From: Pomphorhynchus laevis
Lineage: Eukaryota; Acanthocephala; Palaeacanthocephala; Echinorhynchida; Pomphorhynchidae
Assembly (NCBI GenBank): GCA_012934845.2
Contig: WNNJ02003771.1
Coordinates: 1-64,000, forward strand
DNA: 64,000 bases
Direction: 5' to 3'
Shown: piece after piece, positions 21,425 to 31,494 of the stretch
Layout of the letters: each line of letters opens with the position of its first letter
How positions within the stretch are numbered: position 1 is the first letter of the stretch
Translations under genes and position numbers: made by a program
Notes under the pieces: model-generated
What the model was told of the DNA's origin: nothing
What the model saw: the letters and a program-made list of their open reading frames with translations, nothing else
The model's database searches: none

Positions 21425-21885
21425 AATAATCAAATCAGCTAACTGAGTCTACGTATTTTATATAATTATAAAATTAACAAAACATAATAATGCTAAATCA
21501 AAATTTTATAATTAAATAAATAATTGTTATAGGATTTTTTATAATTTATATCAAGTTAAAATAAAAAATTTAAATTTAAAATAATAGTCATTTTTATGAA
21601 TATACTAATAAATAACAGACGTTGTATCAAAATAAGTATTAGAGGTCATCAGAAGTAACTGTGATGTAATCAGGTTTCTGTCCCTAATTACTCGAACCAA
21701 CATAGCAGCGACACCAAATACGTGCTAAGGACGTATTTTCTCTGATTAAATTTGATTATATAGTATCTTATTCTAGTACAAAGTATATTATTTATTATCC
21801 ATCTAAAAACATTTTCCGCTCATGATTTTAAATTTATTTCTAATATTATTGTGTTGATTTATATATTTTCTATTTAATAGTCTTT
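21425..21885 (-). repeat. Family G 3' tail with permuted hammerhead-like boxes
   Basis: This is the 3' non-coding end of the minus-strand family G element. It recurs in plus orientation at 28790-29250 and, truncated, at 52905-53100. Shared landmarks are AAATCAACACAATAATA, CTTAGCACGTATTTGG, CTGATGACCTCTAAT and TCATAAAAATGAC. On the minus strand CAGAAACC comes about 30 nt before CTGATGACCTC, the reverse of the usual hammerhead order. Beyond the tail, a motif with CTCAGTTAGCTGATTTGATT is also shared with about 29640 and 54630. Confidence 0.65.
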
Positions 21886-21889
21886 TTAT

Positions 21890-23000
21890 AGTAACCTATT
21901 ATTAAATATGTATCTATTAAATTATTTAAATGATTTTGAAGGAAACCAATATCGTTACAAATTATTGCAATTCTTAAAAAATCATTATTTAATGTATTAT
22001 ATTTTATACTATATGATATGCATGAATGCTCATGCAAAAATATGTTTCTTGTATTTTTACAATATTAATTAAAAGTAGTTTTAATTTATGTTAATTTAAT
22101 GTTCATATCTAGATATATACTTTCTTTATCATTAATATTGGTTTCATTAAGAATTAGGATACCTGGATAAATTTGTTCGCTTATTGAATAAAAATTGTTA
22201 GAGTTAAATACACATATACCATTAATATATCGAAACGTATATTTCATATCTTTATATATTTTAGATTTATTTTTTAAACAATTATGAACAAATTCATATT
22301 GTATAAAGCTTAAAAATAAGTCAGCTGTAATTGGGCTACTATTATTTCCCATTAAAACACCTTTTATTTGTCTAAATATAGATATCCATACCTCTAAATA
22401 ATTTTGATTTATTAAAATATTCAAAGATTCTAATAATTCAATTTTATCCATATTTTTATATTTACTTGATTGTTTAATTTTGGTTAAATATGCGTTATAG
22501 TTATTATAACATATATATGTATATCTTTTTCCGAATATAAGATTAATTAATTTTTCAAATGTATCTTTAATATCTGCTAAATCTAGACTTGAATAAAGCG
22601 TACTAAAATCGTACCTATTGATATTCTGAAAATTTATTCCTTTTGTGTGTTCTGAAAATTCTTTTGTAGAATAAACATTGAAATAGTGTTTTATACCTGT
22701 ATTAATTTCGATTACCCTACAATATTTCTTGAAGTGTGATTCGATTACTTTAAGTATTTTATTCATAAACAGAAAGCGGTTTTAATGTACATTTAAATGC
22801 ACTACTATGAATTTAGGTTTTATTGGATTTTTATGTAATTTTGGATTCCAATATAATATAGGCATAGTTTTATTATCTGATTCAATATTTATACCCCTTT
22901 TATCCATTATAGAAAAATGACTTGTAATAATTGTTTCTAAATTTAAATCACTACATTCATGTGTTGTAATTTTATTTAAATAATTATAATTAACTTATTT
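21890..23000 (-). pseudogene. Family G: Penelope-type reverse transcriptase
   Basis: Minus strand. MPILYWNPKLHKNPIKPKFI at about 22875-22815 is the YW.PK.HK box characteristic of this RT group. The 226-codon frame 22766-22086 has RYDFSTLYSSLDLADIKDTF (palm, first catalytic Asp), FRQIKGVLMGNNSSPITADL (the (I/V).MG....P box), YTFRYINGICVFN, where active relatives have Y(I/V)DD(L), and SIYLDMNIKL (the FLD-like box). The second Asp pair is replaced by NG, so catalysis is lost. No GIY-YIG domain follows; the frame runs into a C-terminal tail ending near 21890. Very AT-rich codon use. Confidence 0.75.
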
Positions 23001-24000
23001 TATCAGTATAATAAATCCTTTTGCATACGAAGACAAAGTTATTACTAGCTTTATCAATAGTTGTTATTATATAGTTATGCTTTTATTTAATAAGTTCTGT
23101 ATACCTATCTTTATTAATTTGATCTTTCTATTTATAATTCTTTGTTATTTTCATTTTCTCTCTAATTTTATCTAATATATAAGTTTTCCAAACGTTTATC
23201 TTTGATGTATTTAAGCTTTTACTATTAATCATCTTACCAAAGTAAGCATTTAAGTCATTATATAAATCAATTGTAAATTTTATTTTTTATTGTTATTATT
23301 TAATTTTTTTGAAAAAAAGATATTATTAAAAGTATAATAAATGTCACAATTTGTTACTCAAGATCCATTACATCATACTATTCTTATCGAAATCTTGCAG
23401 AACACCATCCGCATGTTTAAGAGCAGATGCATTACGCAGACGAGTAAATGAGTGCATATATGTTCATTCATTTTATCAAAATTAAGACTTTTGCAATTGC
23501 ATTCAGTTTCTATAATGTTTCTAATATTATCGTTACATATTGATTTCAATTCTTTATTATAATTACAAATTTTTCGTCCTAATGACGGTAACATCTTATA
23601 CCTCTTTTATGAATATATTTCCTTAAATCTGATTCTATTATTTCTTTACTTTTAAAATTATTTAAGTCTACCTATATTTATGTTATCTATACATTTATTA
23701 ATGAATTTGATGGTCAGTGTATATTTTTTATTGTTATTATTAATCTTTATTGTCCGATTATATTATTTTATATTACAAACACTTTCTATTAAACAACTTA
23801 ACCTATCATAATCGTTAATAAATCTTCGATTTGTTGAACAAATGATATTTTTAGAAAAACTTCTTATATTTAAATAAAGATCTTTTAGTTTATTATCTCT
23901 TAAAAGTTGTTTTAATATTTCTAATTGTTCATAAATATACTTATCTTTTTTATATTTTTAAGTTTATTTTTCTTATTCCTTTTATCACCATGACTTTTTG
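23001..24000 (-). pseudogene. Family G: N-terminal region
   Basis: The frame 23594-23373 contains LPSLGRKICNYNKELKS and ETECNCKSLNFDKMNEHI. This C.C plus HI layout precedes the RT in related animal elements (Cys-containing segment, then the fingers). Upstream, 23850-23770 reads NRRFINDYDRLSCLIESVCN. The rest is interrupted by stops. Order and strand agree with the RT at 21890-23000. The assignment rests on short motifs. Confidence 0.5.
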
Positions 24001-24159
24001 GCTTGCGTTAAACCGAATTATTATAACATAGTTGTTTATTATTTACTATACTACTTCTGCCAATTCCATGTACCACGTCATTCAATCCTAATGGGTACAT
24101 GGAATTAAGCGTTTAAATACAAAAATCTTTTCTTTCTTATTTTTTTATTGGTCATTTTT

Positions 24160-24700
24160 AACCAGACGCGGAAGAACGACGAAAAACACTGCTAGATGCC
24201 GTTTCGATATCACTATGACTCGTCAGTGCTATAGTGCTAGTTCCCTCCCACTGACTCGTCAGTGGGAGGGAACTCGTAAGTTCCCTCCTACTGCTAGATG
24301 CAGAGGAGAACTAGCAGACGGCTCTATCAACGAATCATGTGAATGATGTACTAGAAATCCTCTAGTAACATCATCATTGAGTGCTGAATCTGCATTACCG
24401 TTTCACCAAATACGATCATTAGCGCAAAAGCTCTGGCAAATGCCAGCGCAAGGTATCTATAACATCGGCTAACTTCTTATGTGAATTTTAAAATGATACT
24501 ATTCCGCGTGAATTTTGTAAGTTATTTTTAGCCAGACGCGGAAGAACGACGAAAAACACTGCTAGATGCCGTTTTGTCATTACTTTGACTCTAAATTAGA
24601 GTCATAGTGACTCTAAATGGTAGAATTTAGAATAACTCAGAGTCATTCTAAACTCTACCCGTGTTGCTGCGAATAATTACAGAATTTCGTTTACTGCATC
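24160..24700 (-). repeat. 370-bp direct repeat carrying a type III hammerhead fold
   Basis: A block beginning CCAGACGCGGAAGAACGACG occurs at 24162 and again at 24532, 370 bp apart. Both continue through GCTAGATGCCGTTT. The first unit is followed by a hairpin of ACTAGAAATCCTCTAGT type, then CTGGCAAATGCCAG and AGCGCAAGGTAT. The second unit diverges after about 60 bp. A third copy lies at 61940-62205. There is no coding frame. Small size, head-to-tail repetition and an internal ribozyme-like fold match the organisation of retrozyme-like non-autonomous elements. Confidence 0.65.
24198..24322 (-). ncRNA. Type III hammerhead-like motif (copy 1)
   Basis: Minus strand, 5' to 3': GCCGT (stem III), C (cleavage position), TGCTAGT (stem I), a long hairpin loop containing a perfect palindrome, ACTAGCA (stem I, 7/7), an 8-nt insertion CTATAGCA, CTGACGA (fits CUGANGA), GTCAT-AGTG-ATATC (stem II, 3 of 5 pairs), GAA, ACGGC (stem III, 5/5). 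All core boxes are present. The insertion next to the core and the mismatched stem II make activity doubtful in this copy. Confidence 0.65.
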
Positions 24701-24825
24701 CGACCTTTATTAAAATGTATATGAAGTTTTTTAACGCGAATTTAACTCATGAAGCTTCAATTTCGTACATGCCAATTTCGGCAACTATCACAGTTACGAA
24801 TATTACCCCTAACAAGGACGAGGAG
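24701..24825. other. Boundary sequence, nothing recognised
   Basis: This stretch lies between the hammerhead repeat and a family A ORF1 fragment. No feature was seen. Confidence 0.3.
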
Positions 24826-25425
24826 ATATAATGACTCTTGAAAAAACGTATAACATTAACAACTTAAGATTTATCAAGGGTAAAGGGAACAACCCCTTAT
24901 CCATAGAATTCGGAATTAACACGGAGAAGAATGCACTCCTCCCAGAAAGATTGTCATGCAATCCCTTCTTGGGATTTAACCTTAAATTTGATAATATCAA
25001 CTTAATTAATTTTACATATCAACACTACAATATTGTAGCAGCCTGTACTCAAACGGCGGACTCCCGCATCCAGCCTGGTCTAAAAAATGAGCGGTTATCA
25101 AAACATATTAGAAGATACACTCAATTTTTTATGATAAGAAAATTATATCCAGTGACTGCAATGCTATAGTCCATGCCCCTGCAACCTCAATTGACGAGAT
25201 TTTTAAATTAGTTGAAATTAAAATAACTGAGAGATTGTTGGCCATCGAATCTCTTCTCAATAAACAATCTGACGCGATTATGCTCTTCAAAACATTTAAA
25301 CGCGATCAGCATCTAGAGGTGTACACTGATGACACCACAGCCCTGTTTTCTGGACGCAGGCGCAAAGATATAGTCTCTGACATCAGCCACTTATTTTTAA
25401 GATTAAAAGACCGGTTATCATCATG
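24826..25425 (+). pseudogene. Family A-type LINE: ORF1 part joined to RT palm fragment
   Basis: The frame 24831-25169 reads YNINNLRFIKGKGNNPLSIE and NPFLGFNLKFDN. This parallels YKLTNIRFITGRNDLPNPIS and NHFLGITF of the copy 4 ORF1. After a stop comes a coiled-coil-like segment, IDEIFKLVEIKITERLLAIE, then directly MLFKTFKRDQHLEVYTDDTT and ALFSGRRRKDIVSDISHLFL, the RT YADD region. Endonuclease and fingers are absent, so ORF1 and RT palm are joined by a large internal deletion or by template switching. The RT end is cut at 25425 by family D sequence. Confidence 0.7.
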
Positions 25426-26400
25426 GCGATGTTTTCACCTTCCGCTCTCCTCGCCCTCATTTTTCCTACCGATAATCCATCTGTATTTAGTAATGTATTT
25501 CCAGTTTCTATGTATCATCTTAATAAATCTACATTGACCCCACATCACCCTCCTTTTGTTATATCTTCCTGGATCGTTCACCAACTGAAATTGCTTCATT
25601 TGTTTGTGATTTTCTTGAACATTGTTAATGTGGTCAGTGGCTAGTCATATCTTACCAGTAAAAAATTAATTGAAATTTTCATGTCGTGCACCTCCGTTTA
25701 ATAATCCGATAGCGTCCTATCTCCACTCCTCATATTCTTCTATAACCAAAAATGACATATAACGATCTTTTCGTCCATTTATTATGAACATCCTTTTCAT
25801 TCTTTACTAAATCGACATACTTCATGATCTCTTTACACAACAATCACTCGATAGTGTTATCTCACTGAATGAACGCATAATGATTTCGGTGATCTTGCTA
25901 TCATTCACCATTGTTCGTTCGGTTTTCCTCAGTTGACTCAAGTCTCCTTATTGACTCATCGAAATCAAGAATTTCTTCAAATCATAGTTGTATCGTGGCC
26001 CTTGCTAGTCTCCATGCTTCTCTTGAAAAATCAATTTCCATTTACTTTCTTACTCATTTAAATTCCTCCTCTGTAAATCTTATCCAATTGTTCGCTTTCG
26101 TTATTACCTTTATTCGTCCTCGGCGACTTTAACATTCGTATGGATCGTCATTCTAATTCCGATATAGTTAAACTTATATCTCCTGATCGACTTTAGCCTC
26201 CATTTACTAATCAATATCCATACACACATTCTTAATAGTGATCTTGATACTATTGTAATTCCCATCAGCCTCATTTCGTATGCTTCTTTTGTAATCTTAG
26301 ATTCTGGTTTTTCTGATCACATTCTTGTAATTCTTTAGATCACTTTCCCACGCACTCTTTCTCGTACATTTCCAACTTTCAGTCAACCATGAAATCTCAT
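25426..26400 (+). pseudogene. Family D LINE copy 1: ORF1 end and endonuclease
   Basis: Strongly pyrimidine-rich on the plus strand. FPTDNPSVFSNVFPVSMYHL at 25450-25510 matches LPTDNPSIFSDISPISVYRL at 63625-63690 (family D ORF1). The endonuclease region is broken by many stops; its clearest box is VLGDFNIRMDRHSNS at 26118-26160 (the GDFN motif). Then comes SDHILVI-like sequence (26312-26330), the SDH box. The element continues into RT remnants to 28380. Confidence 0.65.
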
Positions 26401-28465
26401 TGATATTGCACTCTTGCACTTAGCTATATTTCTTTGGTCTCTTTTGTTGTCTCCTGTAATTCCTTTTACTGCTGATAATATATTCGTACTTTTCAACCCA
26501 CCACTATCTTCTAAGTGCTAATGTATAATTTTCTGACAAAATAAGCTAACATATTCGTTTGATCACAGATTTACTTAAAAAACCTTCAATTCGCTGCTAA
26601 TGCTAATACTGTGGATCCTCATGAGTTCTCCTATTTTCAGTCTTAAATGGTTATGATTATATCATATCTCTGTAAATTATTACTCCTCTCTTTCTTAGCA
26701 AGCATATTTCTTTCTAAAATTATCCATCTTCCTGTTTCTTTTGAGGAAATCTCCTAAGGTTCTCCTCTCCTTGTCCAACAGCTCTTCACTTGCTAACAAT
26801 CTCCCGACATGCGTATTTAAATTCATTCATTTATATCTCCATTTATCACTATTTCGTTCATATACTTTATCCATATCAGCTCATTTTCGGCGAAATGAAA
26901 AACTGTCATCGTACGTCTTCTCCTGAAATCATCGTATCTTGACCTTTATCTTGTATCTTCATATCACCCGATTTCTCTTTGACTTCATCTATACTCCTTA
27001 AGCGTCGTGTGTTAAATCAAGTCAACATATACATCGCTCGAATCCCTCTACTTAACTCATTGTATAAAAGTACTCAGTGATATACTCCAATTCCGCAAAA
27101 AGAAATCATGCGCGTTGTTATTTATCTTGATGTTTCTTCTACATTCGACATCATTGATCATTATATCATTCTAAATCGGCTTCGTCACGACTATGGTTTC
27201 TCCTATCCAACTGTAAATTTGTTCGTTTTTTATCTCTCCAACCGCTCTTTTTGTGTTCACTCCAACTCTAATTATATAACTATTTTTCCATGTTGCATGG
27301 TGTCCCTAATGCTTCGTCTGAGGTTCCCCCTTTTCTCCTTTTTATCTCGGTAACTTGTCTGTTTTAAATCGCGACTGTAATGTAATTTCTATCTAATGAA
27401 ATATACTAATAATATCATCTACTTTCATTCGTATAATCTTTGTATTCACGATCTCGCAAACTTCTACAATACAGTATCTTATGTCTATTTCCAAACATCT
27501 TCCATTCGTATAGCTTTAATCCCAAAAATTCCAAAATTATATGGGTTATCCATGATCATCTCAACATAATTCACCTATTTTAACTATTAATTCGATCATT
27601 CTTCCAATCGTTGACAACCTGATATTTTCAGGTTTCTACTTTGACAATCTTCTTTCCCTCAAAATTTTTGTGGCATCGGTAGGCTGATAGATTTCCATGC
27701 CTACCTTGCTGTTATATCGGATATTCTGTTTCCGACAACTTGTTGTTATATCGGATATTCTGTTTCCGACAATCGATTATCCCGTTAGTCTCTTACCAAC
27801 TCTTCCAAATATGCTCTTTTACCTTTCTAACGTATCATTAACTTTGATGTTCATGTCTTCCTATGTATTGCCGCTTCGACCATATATCCCATCATCTTTA
27901 TGTCATATATTGGCCAACAACTAACTATCGTGTGGAATATCGTTTGCGTCTCATTGCCTGTCGTTTATATTGTTACTCACCTTCCTACCTACACTTTTCG
28001 CATCTTGATGACTAGCGCTCTGTTTTCTTGACACTGCGATCAATTAATTTATTACTTCTCCAAGTCCCTAGCACTTAACTAATTTTGGCCAAATCGCCGC
28101 CGGTCCTCTCGTATGGAAAAGCTTATATCCGTTCTTCCATGTCTTTTTCAACTTTTTTTTATCAACGCCTACTTTCCTTAATGATGGCTCCTTCACAATA
28201 AATCTGAAACGTATTGACTCATCATCTTATCCAACTCGTTATTTTTTCCATACGTCTTCAAAGAATTATTCAATTATCTTGCCTGCTTCATCTTGTGCCA
28301 CCAATGTTTCGCCAACATCTCTACTCACTCTCTCATCAACCAAATATATTTCCTTCACTTTCTTATATCTCTATTCGTTTTTATTTTTTCACATTCTGAT
28401 TTGGTTTCTTACGTGGGCTTGTAAGGGCACATAGCGCGCATTTGTCACTATAAATAAATTGTATT
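26401..28465 (+). pseudogene. Family D LINE copy 1: RT and 3' end, heavily decayed
   Basis: The palm survives at 27108-27270: VIYLDVSSTFDIIDHYIILN, RLRHDYGFSYPTVN, YLSNRSFCVHSN. It corresponds to VSLDLSSAFDIVDHSILLHR in copy 3. Thumb and C-terminal pieces are recognisable at 27540-28400 (VDNLIFSGFYFDNLLSLK, PLVWKSLYPFFHVFFN-like). The GVPQG and YADD boxes are no longer readable. It ends with the family tail at 28410-28465, GGGCTTGTAAGG...GCGCATTTGTCAC, then TAAATAAATT. This is one of the oldest copies here, judging by stop density. Confidence 0.65.
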
Positions 28466-28790
28466 TACAAAGGATTCGATATCATTTAAAAGTCAATGAG
28501 CTCCTTTGAAATGAACGTTATACTTTGATCAGTATAAATGCTTTTTGCAGTCCGAATAAAGAAAAGACATTTAAGACATCGTATTACCATCTTTGATGAA
28601 TGAAGATGTTCTTTGAAATCGAGTGATATAAAATCAACTTTAGGTGTACACATGTTTTTCGTTGACTGGAAAAACACTGGAAAAAGCACAAACATCTATG
28701 GACATATAATCCATAGCGGAAATGTTGTGTCCGCCTTTCAGAAATGTTGCCATCCATAGCTTTTCAAGGATTGATGATAAAAATACCATC
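28466..28790. other. No gene recognised
   Basis: A 69-codon minus-strand frame (28695-28486) is unrecognised. No repeat shared with the rest of the window was found. Confidence 0.35.
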
Positions 28791-29250
28791 AAACATAAAA
28801 TAGTAAAATATATAAATCAACACAATAATATAAAAAATAAATTTAAAATCATTAGAGGAAACTTTTTATGGATGGGAAATAAATAATATACTTAATATTA
28901 TAATAAAATAATATATAATCAAATTTCATCAGAGAAAATACGTTCTTAGCACGTATTTGGCTACACTGCTATGTTAGGTCGAGGAGTTAGGAGCCGAAAT
29001 CTTATATCATAGCAGTTCCTCTGATGACCTCTAATCCTTATTCTGATAAAATTTCTCTTATTTATTAGTGAATTTCTTCAAAATTATTAGTGAATTTCTT
29101 CAATTAGTGAATTCATAAAAATGACTTTTATTTTAAATTTCAATATTTTAACTTGATATAAATTATAAAAAATCTTATAACAATTATTTGTTTTACTATT
29201 TAATTATTAAATTTTGATTTAACATTATTATTTTTTCATCATTTGGTCGG
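28790..29250 (+). repeat. Family G 3' tail, second copy
   Basis: A 5'-truncated copy of the tail at 21425-21885, in the opposite orientation. Here GAGCCGAAATC lies about 30 nt before CTGATGACCTCTAAT, so the two hammerhead boxes are again in permuted order. ATTAGTGAATTTCTTCA is tandemly duplicated at 29066-29110. It stops at the AT-rich edge near 29250. Confidence 0.65.
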
Positions 29251-29279
29251 CTTCATAAATTATCCTCGTGTGAATTCTT

Positions 29280-29560
29280 TAATCCTAGATGCAGCACTGT
29301 ACACTACAATCAGCGTAGGTGGACCTCATCAGCAGTGAGCCTACACCTACCTTTCGTGTTTCGGTCCTATAATGATCTGCTGAAATTTTCCTCTGCTGCC
29401 TTTCTGTAAAAACAAACGATACAGTTTGTAAGGAAAACATTTCCACTTGTGCAAACTGTACGTTGTTTCCGTCTTTTGTAACAAAAAGACGGAGATAGCA
29501 CTACAGTTGCCGGAAACAACCGACAATCTGTCTTTTGAATTTTCTTGACAGGAGACCGGA
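29280..29560 (-). repeat. PLE-type tail with permuted hammerhead (type II order)
   Basis: Minus strand around 29372-29325: GGACC, GAAA, ACAC...GTGT (4-bp hairpin), then A, about 9 nt, CTGATGA, GGTCC. GGACC and GGTCC pair perfectly, as stem II would if it were the open stem. Related copies are at 31278-31345 (plus), 37726-37800 (minus) and 38081-38135 (plus). Stem I is weak. The rest of the segment (29400-29560) holds short inverted pieces (GTTTCCGTC, GACGGAGA) but no coding sequence. Confidence 0.55.
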
Positions 29561-29840
29561 ATCTGCCAGGTTAATAGAATTATTAGTTTTATTTATTTAT
29601 TTTATTTATTTATTTTATAATTGTATTAAATACATAGACTCAGTTAGCTGAATTAATGTATAGAGAGCACCAGGTCTATAAATTATATCAAATTTGAATT
29701 CGGAAAGATCCAAACGCCAACAATGTACATATTCATTTTTGATATGTTCGTATTCTGCGATTGAGGATTAATGATACTGACGTCGATTAACGCCAAATTG
29801 AACTAAGCTTATCTAGTAAACGTGAATAGAAAGTAACATG
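29561..29840. other. Simple TTTA-type repeat and unassigned sequence
   Basis: 29590-29625 is (TTTA/TTTAT)n low-complexity sequence. It is followed by CTCAGTTAGCTGAATT, shared with about 21440 and 54630. Nothing else was recognised. Confidence 0.4.
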
Positions 29841-30830
29841 TTTTCCTAGTTGAGTTTATAAGGTACCTATAGCTTGAACAGACGTGTCTGTTTCGTCTGT
29901 GAAAGGCAGTGTAAAATAATTGGGGCGTAAAGTGTCTATCGTGATTTTGTTACGAATGAGATTGAATAAATTCGAAGCATTTTGAGTTAGTGGAATATTC
30001 AATGTATTTGCTAGAGGCCGGACAACTTCTAAAACAACCACACACAAATTTCGAATAATGTGAGGATATACCTAGTATCCGATGTAATTGTTTTTCATTA
30101 AGAGGAAATTTAAGGTCACGTAAAGCCGTTATACGGATAAGGTAACGTCGCTTTACTTCATTAAAAATTTGATTTCCTATAATCTTTATCCAAATTTAGT
30201 TTAATGAGCACTTTTCTTCATTATGTGTAATTTTGTATTTGGATGCAGCCTTTCGGAATTTTTCGAGATTGATATCGTGTTGCTGCTGAGTTTATCCGCA
30301 TTTGGTGATACCATCTGCATAAGCATATGTTCTAAGTAGCTTCTCGTGTGTGATAAGTAGCTTCTCGTGTGCGATCTCATTTATTATTTTTCGAAAAGCA
30401 GAAACGACGTGAGTTATTCAGAAAAGAAATTTTGTAATTGGTATAGGCGTCCATCAACTTCAAAGGCAGTCAATAATCTTCGTATTTAAGATGGATTTGA
30501 GGGTACGCATTTTAAATTCAACGAACAAAAATCTCTGGTTGCAGATAACATGTTAATTAAATCGAGGAGTGTCAAATAATTATTTCAAAATAAATCGTCA
30601 ATAAATCGTCAAGGGGTACGCTTCAAGGAGAGTTAGTGTATTGACAGTTTATGAATAATGGTCATTACTGATAAATTACTAACACTTGAGACCGCCAAGG
30701 TGATCAGCTTGTTTCAATAATTTTATCAATTAATAATTTGTTTACTTCTGGAGTGAAAAATTGACTCTCCTTACTCGAGTATAGGAGAAAAAAGAAATCA
30801 GTATCAGTGGCGCTGTGATTGTTCACAGCA
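29841..30830 (-). pseudogene. Ty3/Gypsy-type LTR retrotransposon pol remnant (RT to RNase H)
   Basis: Minus strand, in several frames: SESIFHSRSKQIINK-like primer region near 30760; RLLTAFEVDGRLYQLQNFFS (30480-30420; LTAF.V..G.YQ box); LRTYAYADGITKCG at about 30335-30300, where active copies have Y(V/L)DD; QQQHDINLEKFRKAASKYKI and THNEEKC (30290-30225); FPLNEKQLHRILGISS (30110-30065); then RPLANTLNIPLTQNASNLFN and FTDETDTSVQAIGTL (30020-29855; connection and RNase H start). This is the usual Ty3/Gypsy order. The RT active site is ADG, and stops and frameshifts are frequent. No LTRs, integrase or gag were found. Confidence 0.8.
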
Positions 30831-31129
30831 GCGTTACCCTGAATGTCAAGTGGGTGTTGATTAATAATGACTTGAGCTTGAGCCGATTCGATAGTTCTTA
30901 CAATTTGAAATGCTTTTGTTTGTCGATTTTGTCGGTTTCAAGTATGTTATGTCAAATTTTGTTTGAGTGTAGACCAGCGATGAATGAGTCGCATACCAAT
31001 ATATCGCGTAGTTTAAGAGCTGCTACTTCTTTGAAAAGGTATATTCGAATGAGATTTTCAAGATTTTTAATAAATTGTAGTACAATATGATCTCTTGTAA
31101 TATCACAAATAGGCTTTTCAATTGAAGGT

Positions 31130-31370
31130 TACACCTCCTCCAACGGGCGCTGATTTAATTTAAAATCATAAATTATTTCGATTAAATTTACAAACCATTT
31201 AATGAATTTTCATTTAATATAATTGTCAATGCAGCAGACAAGTCGAATGATTGTGGGCAAGCACATTGAACGTACCAAAAAGTAGGTATTGAATCAGCAA
31301 CTGATAAGGTCTACCAATACTGAAACGTAGAATATCGTTGTTGGCTTGGAAATATAGGATTAAATCCATG
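31130..31370 (+). repeat. PLE-type tail with permuted hammerhead-like boxes
   Basis: This shares AATTTAAAATCA-type and ATTAAATTT-type blocks, GCAGACAAGTCGAATGATTG, and the segment AAGTAGGTATTG...CTGATAAGGTCTACC...ACTGAAACGTAG with the foldback at 37726-38160. TTG and CAA flank a 6-nt loop directly before CTGATAA, as stem I would. The core is mutated (CTGATAA). It lies inverted relative to the copy at 29280, so the two flank the Gypsy remnant. Confidence 0.5.
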
Positions 31371-31494
31371 TGTAAAATGGAGTCATTAAAATTTCAATTA
31401 TATGAAATTGTTTAATAACCTTATTGCTATCTCTGTAAAATACAATAGATTGCAGTATGCCTAAGCATTTTAATAAAATTGCACGTTAAGGTCA

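Noticed and set aside
22086-22766. A distinct host RT gene (226-codon frame)
   Set aside because: The active-site Asp pair is replaced, flanking segments are full of stops, and its tail is repeated at 28790 and 52901, so it is a decayed mobile element.
24198-24700. Possible CRISPR-like or attachment-site array (short direct repeats, palindromes)
   Set aside because: Only two units 370 bp apart, no spacers of uniform length, and a eukaryotic retroelement context; the fold is better explained as a hammerhead.
29841-30830. Endogenous retrovirus with envelope
   Set aside because: Only RT to RNase H remnants of Ty3/Gypsy type are visible; no LTR, integrase or envelope sequence was found.
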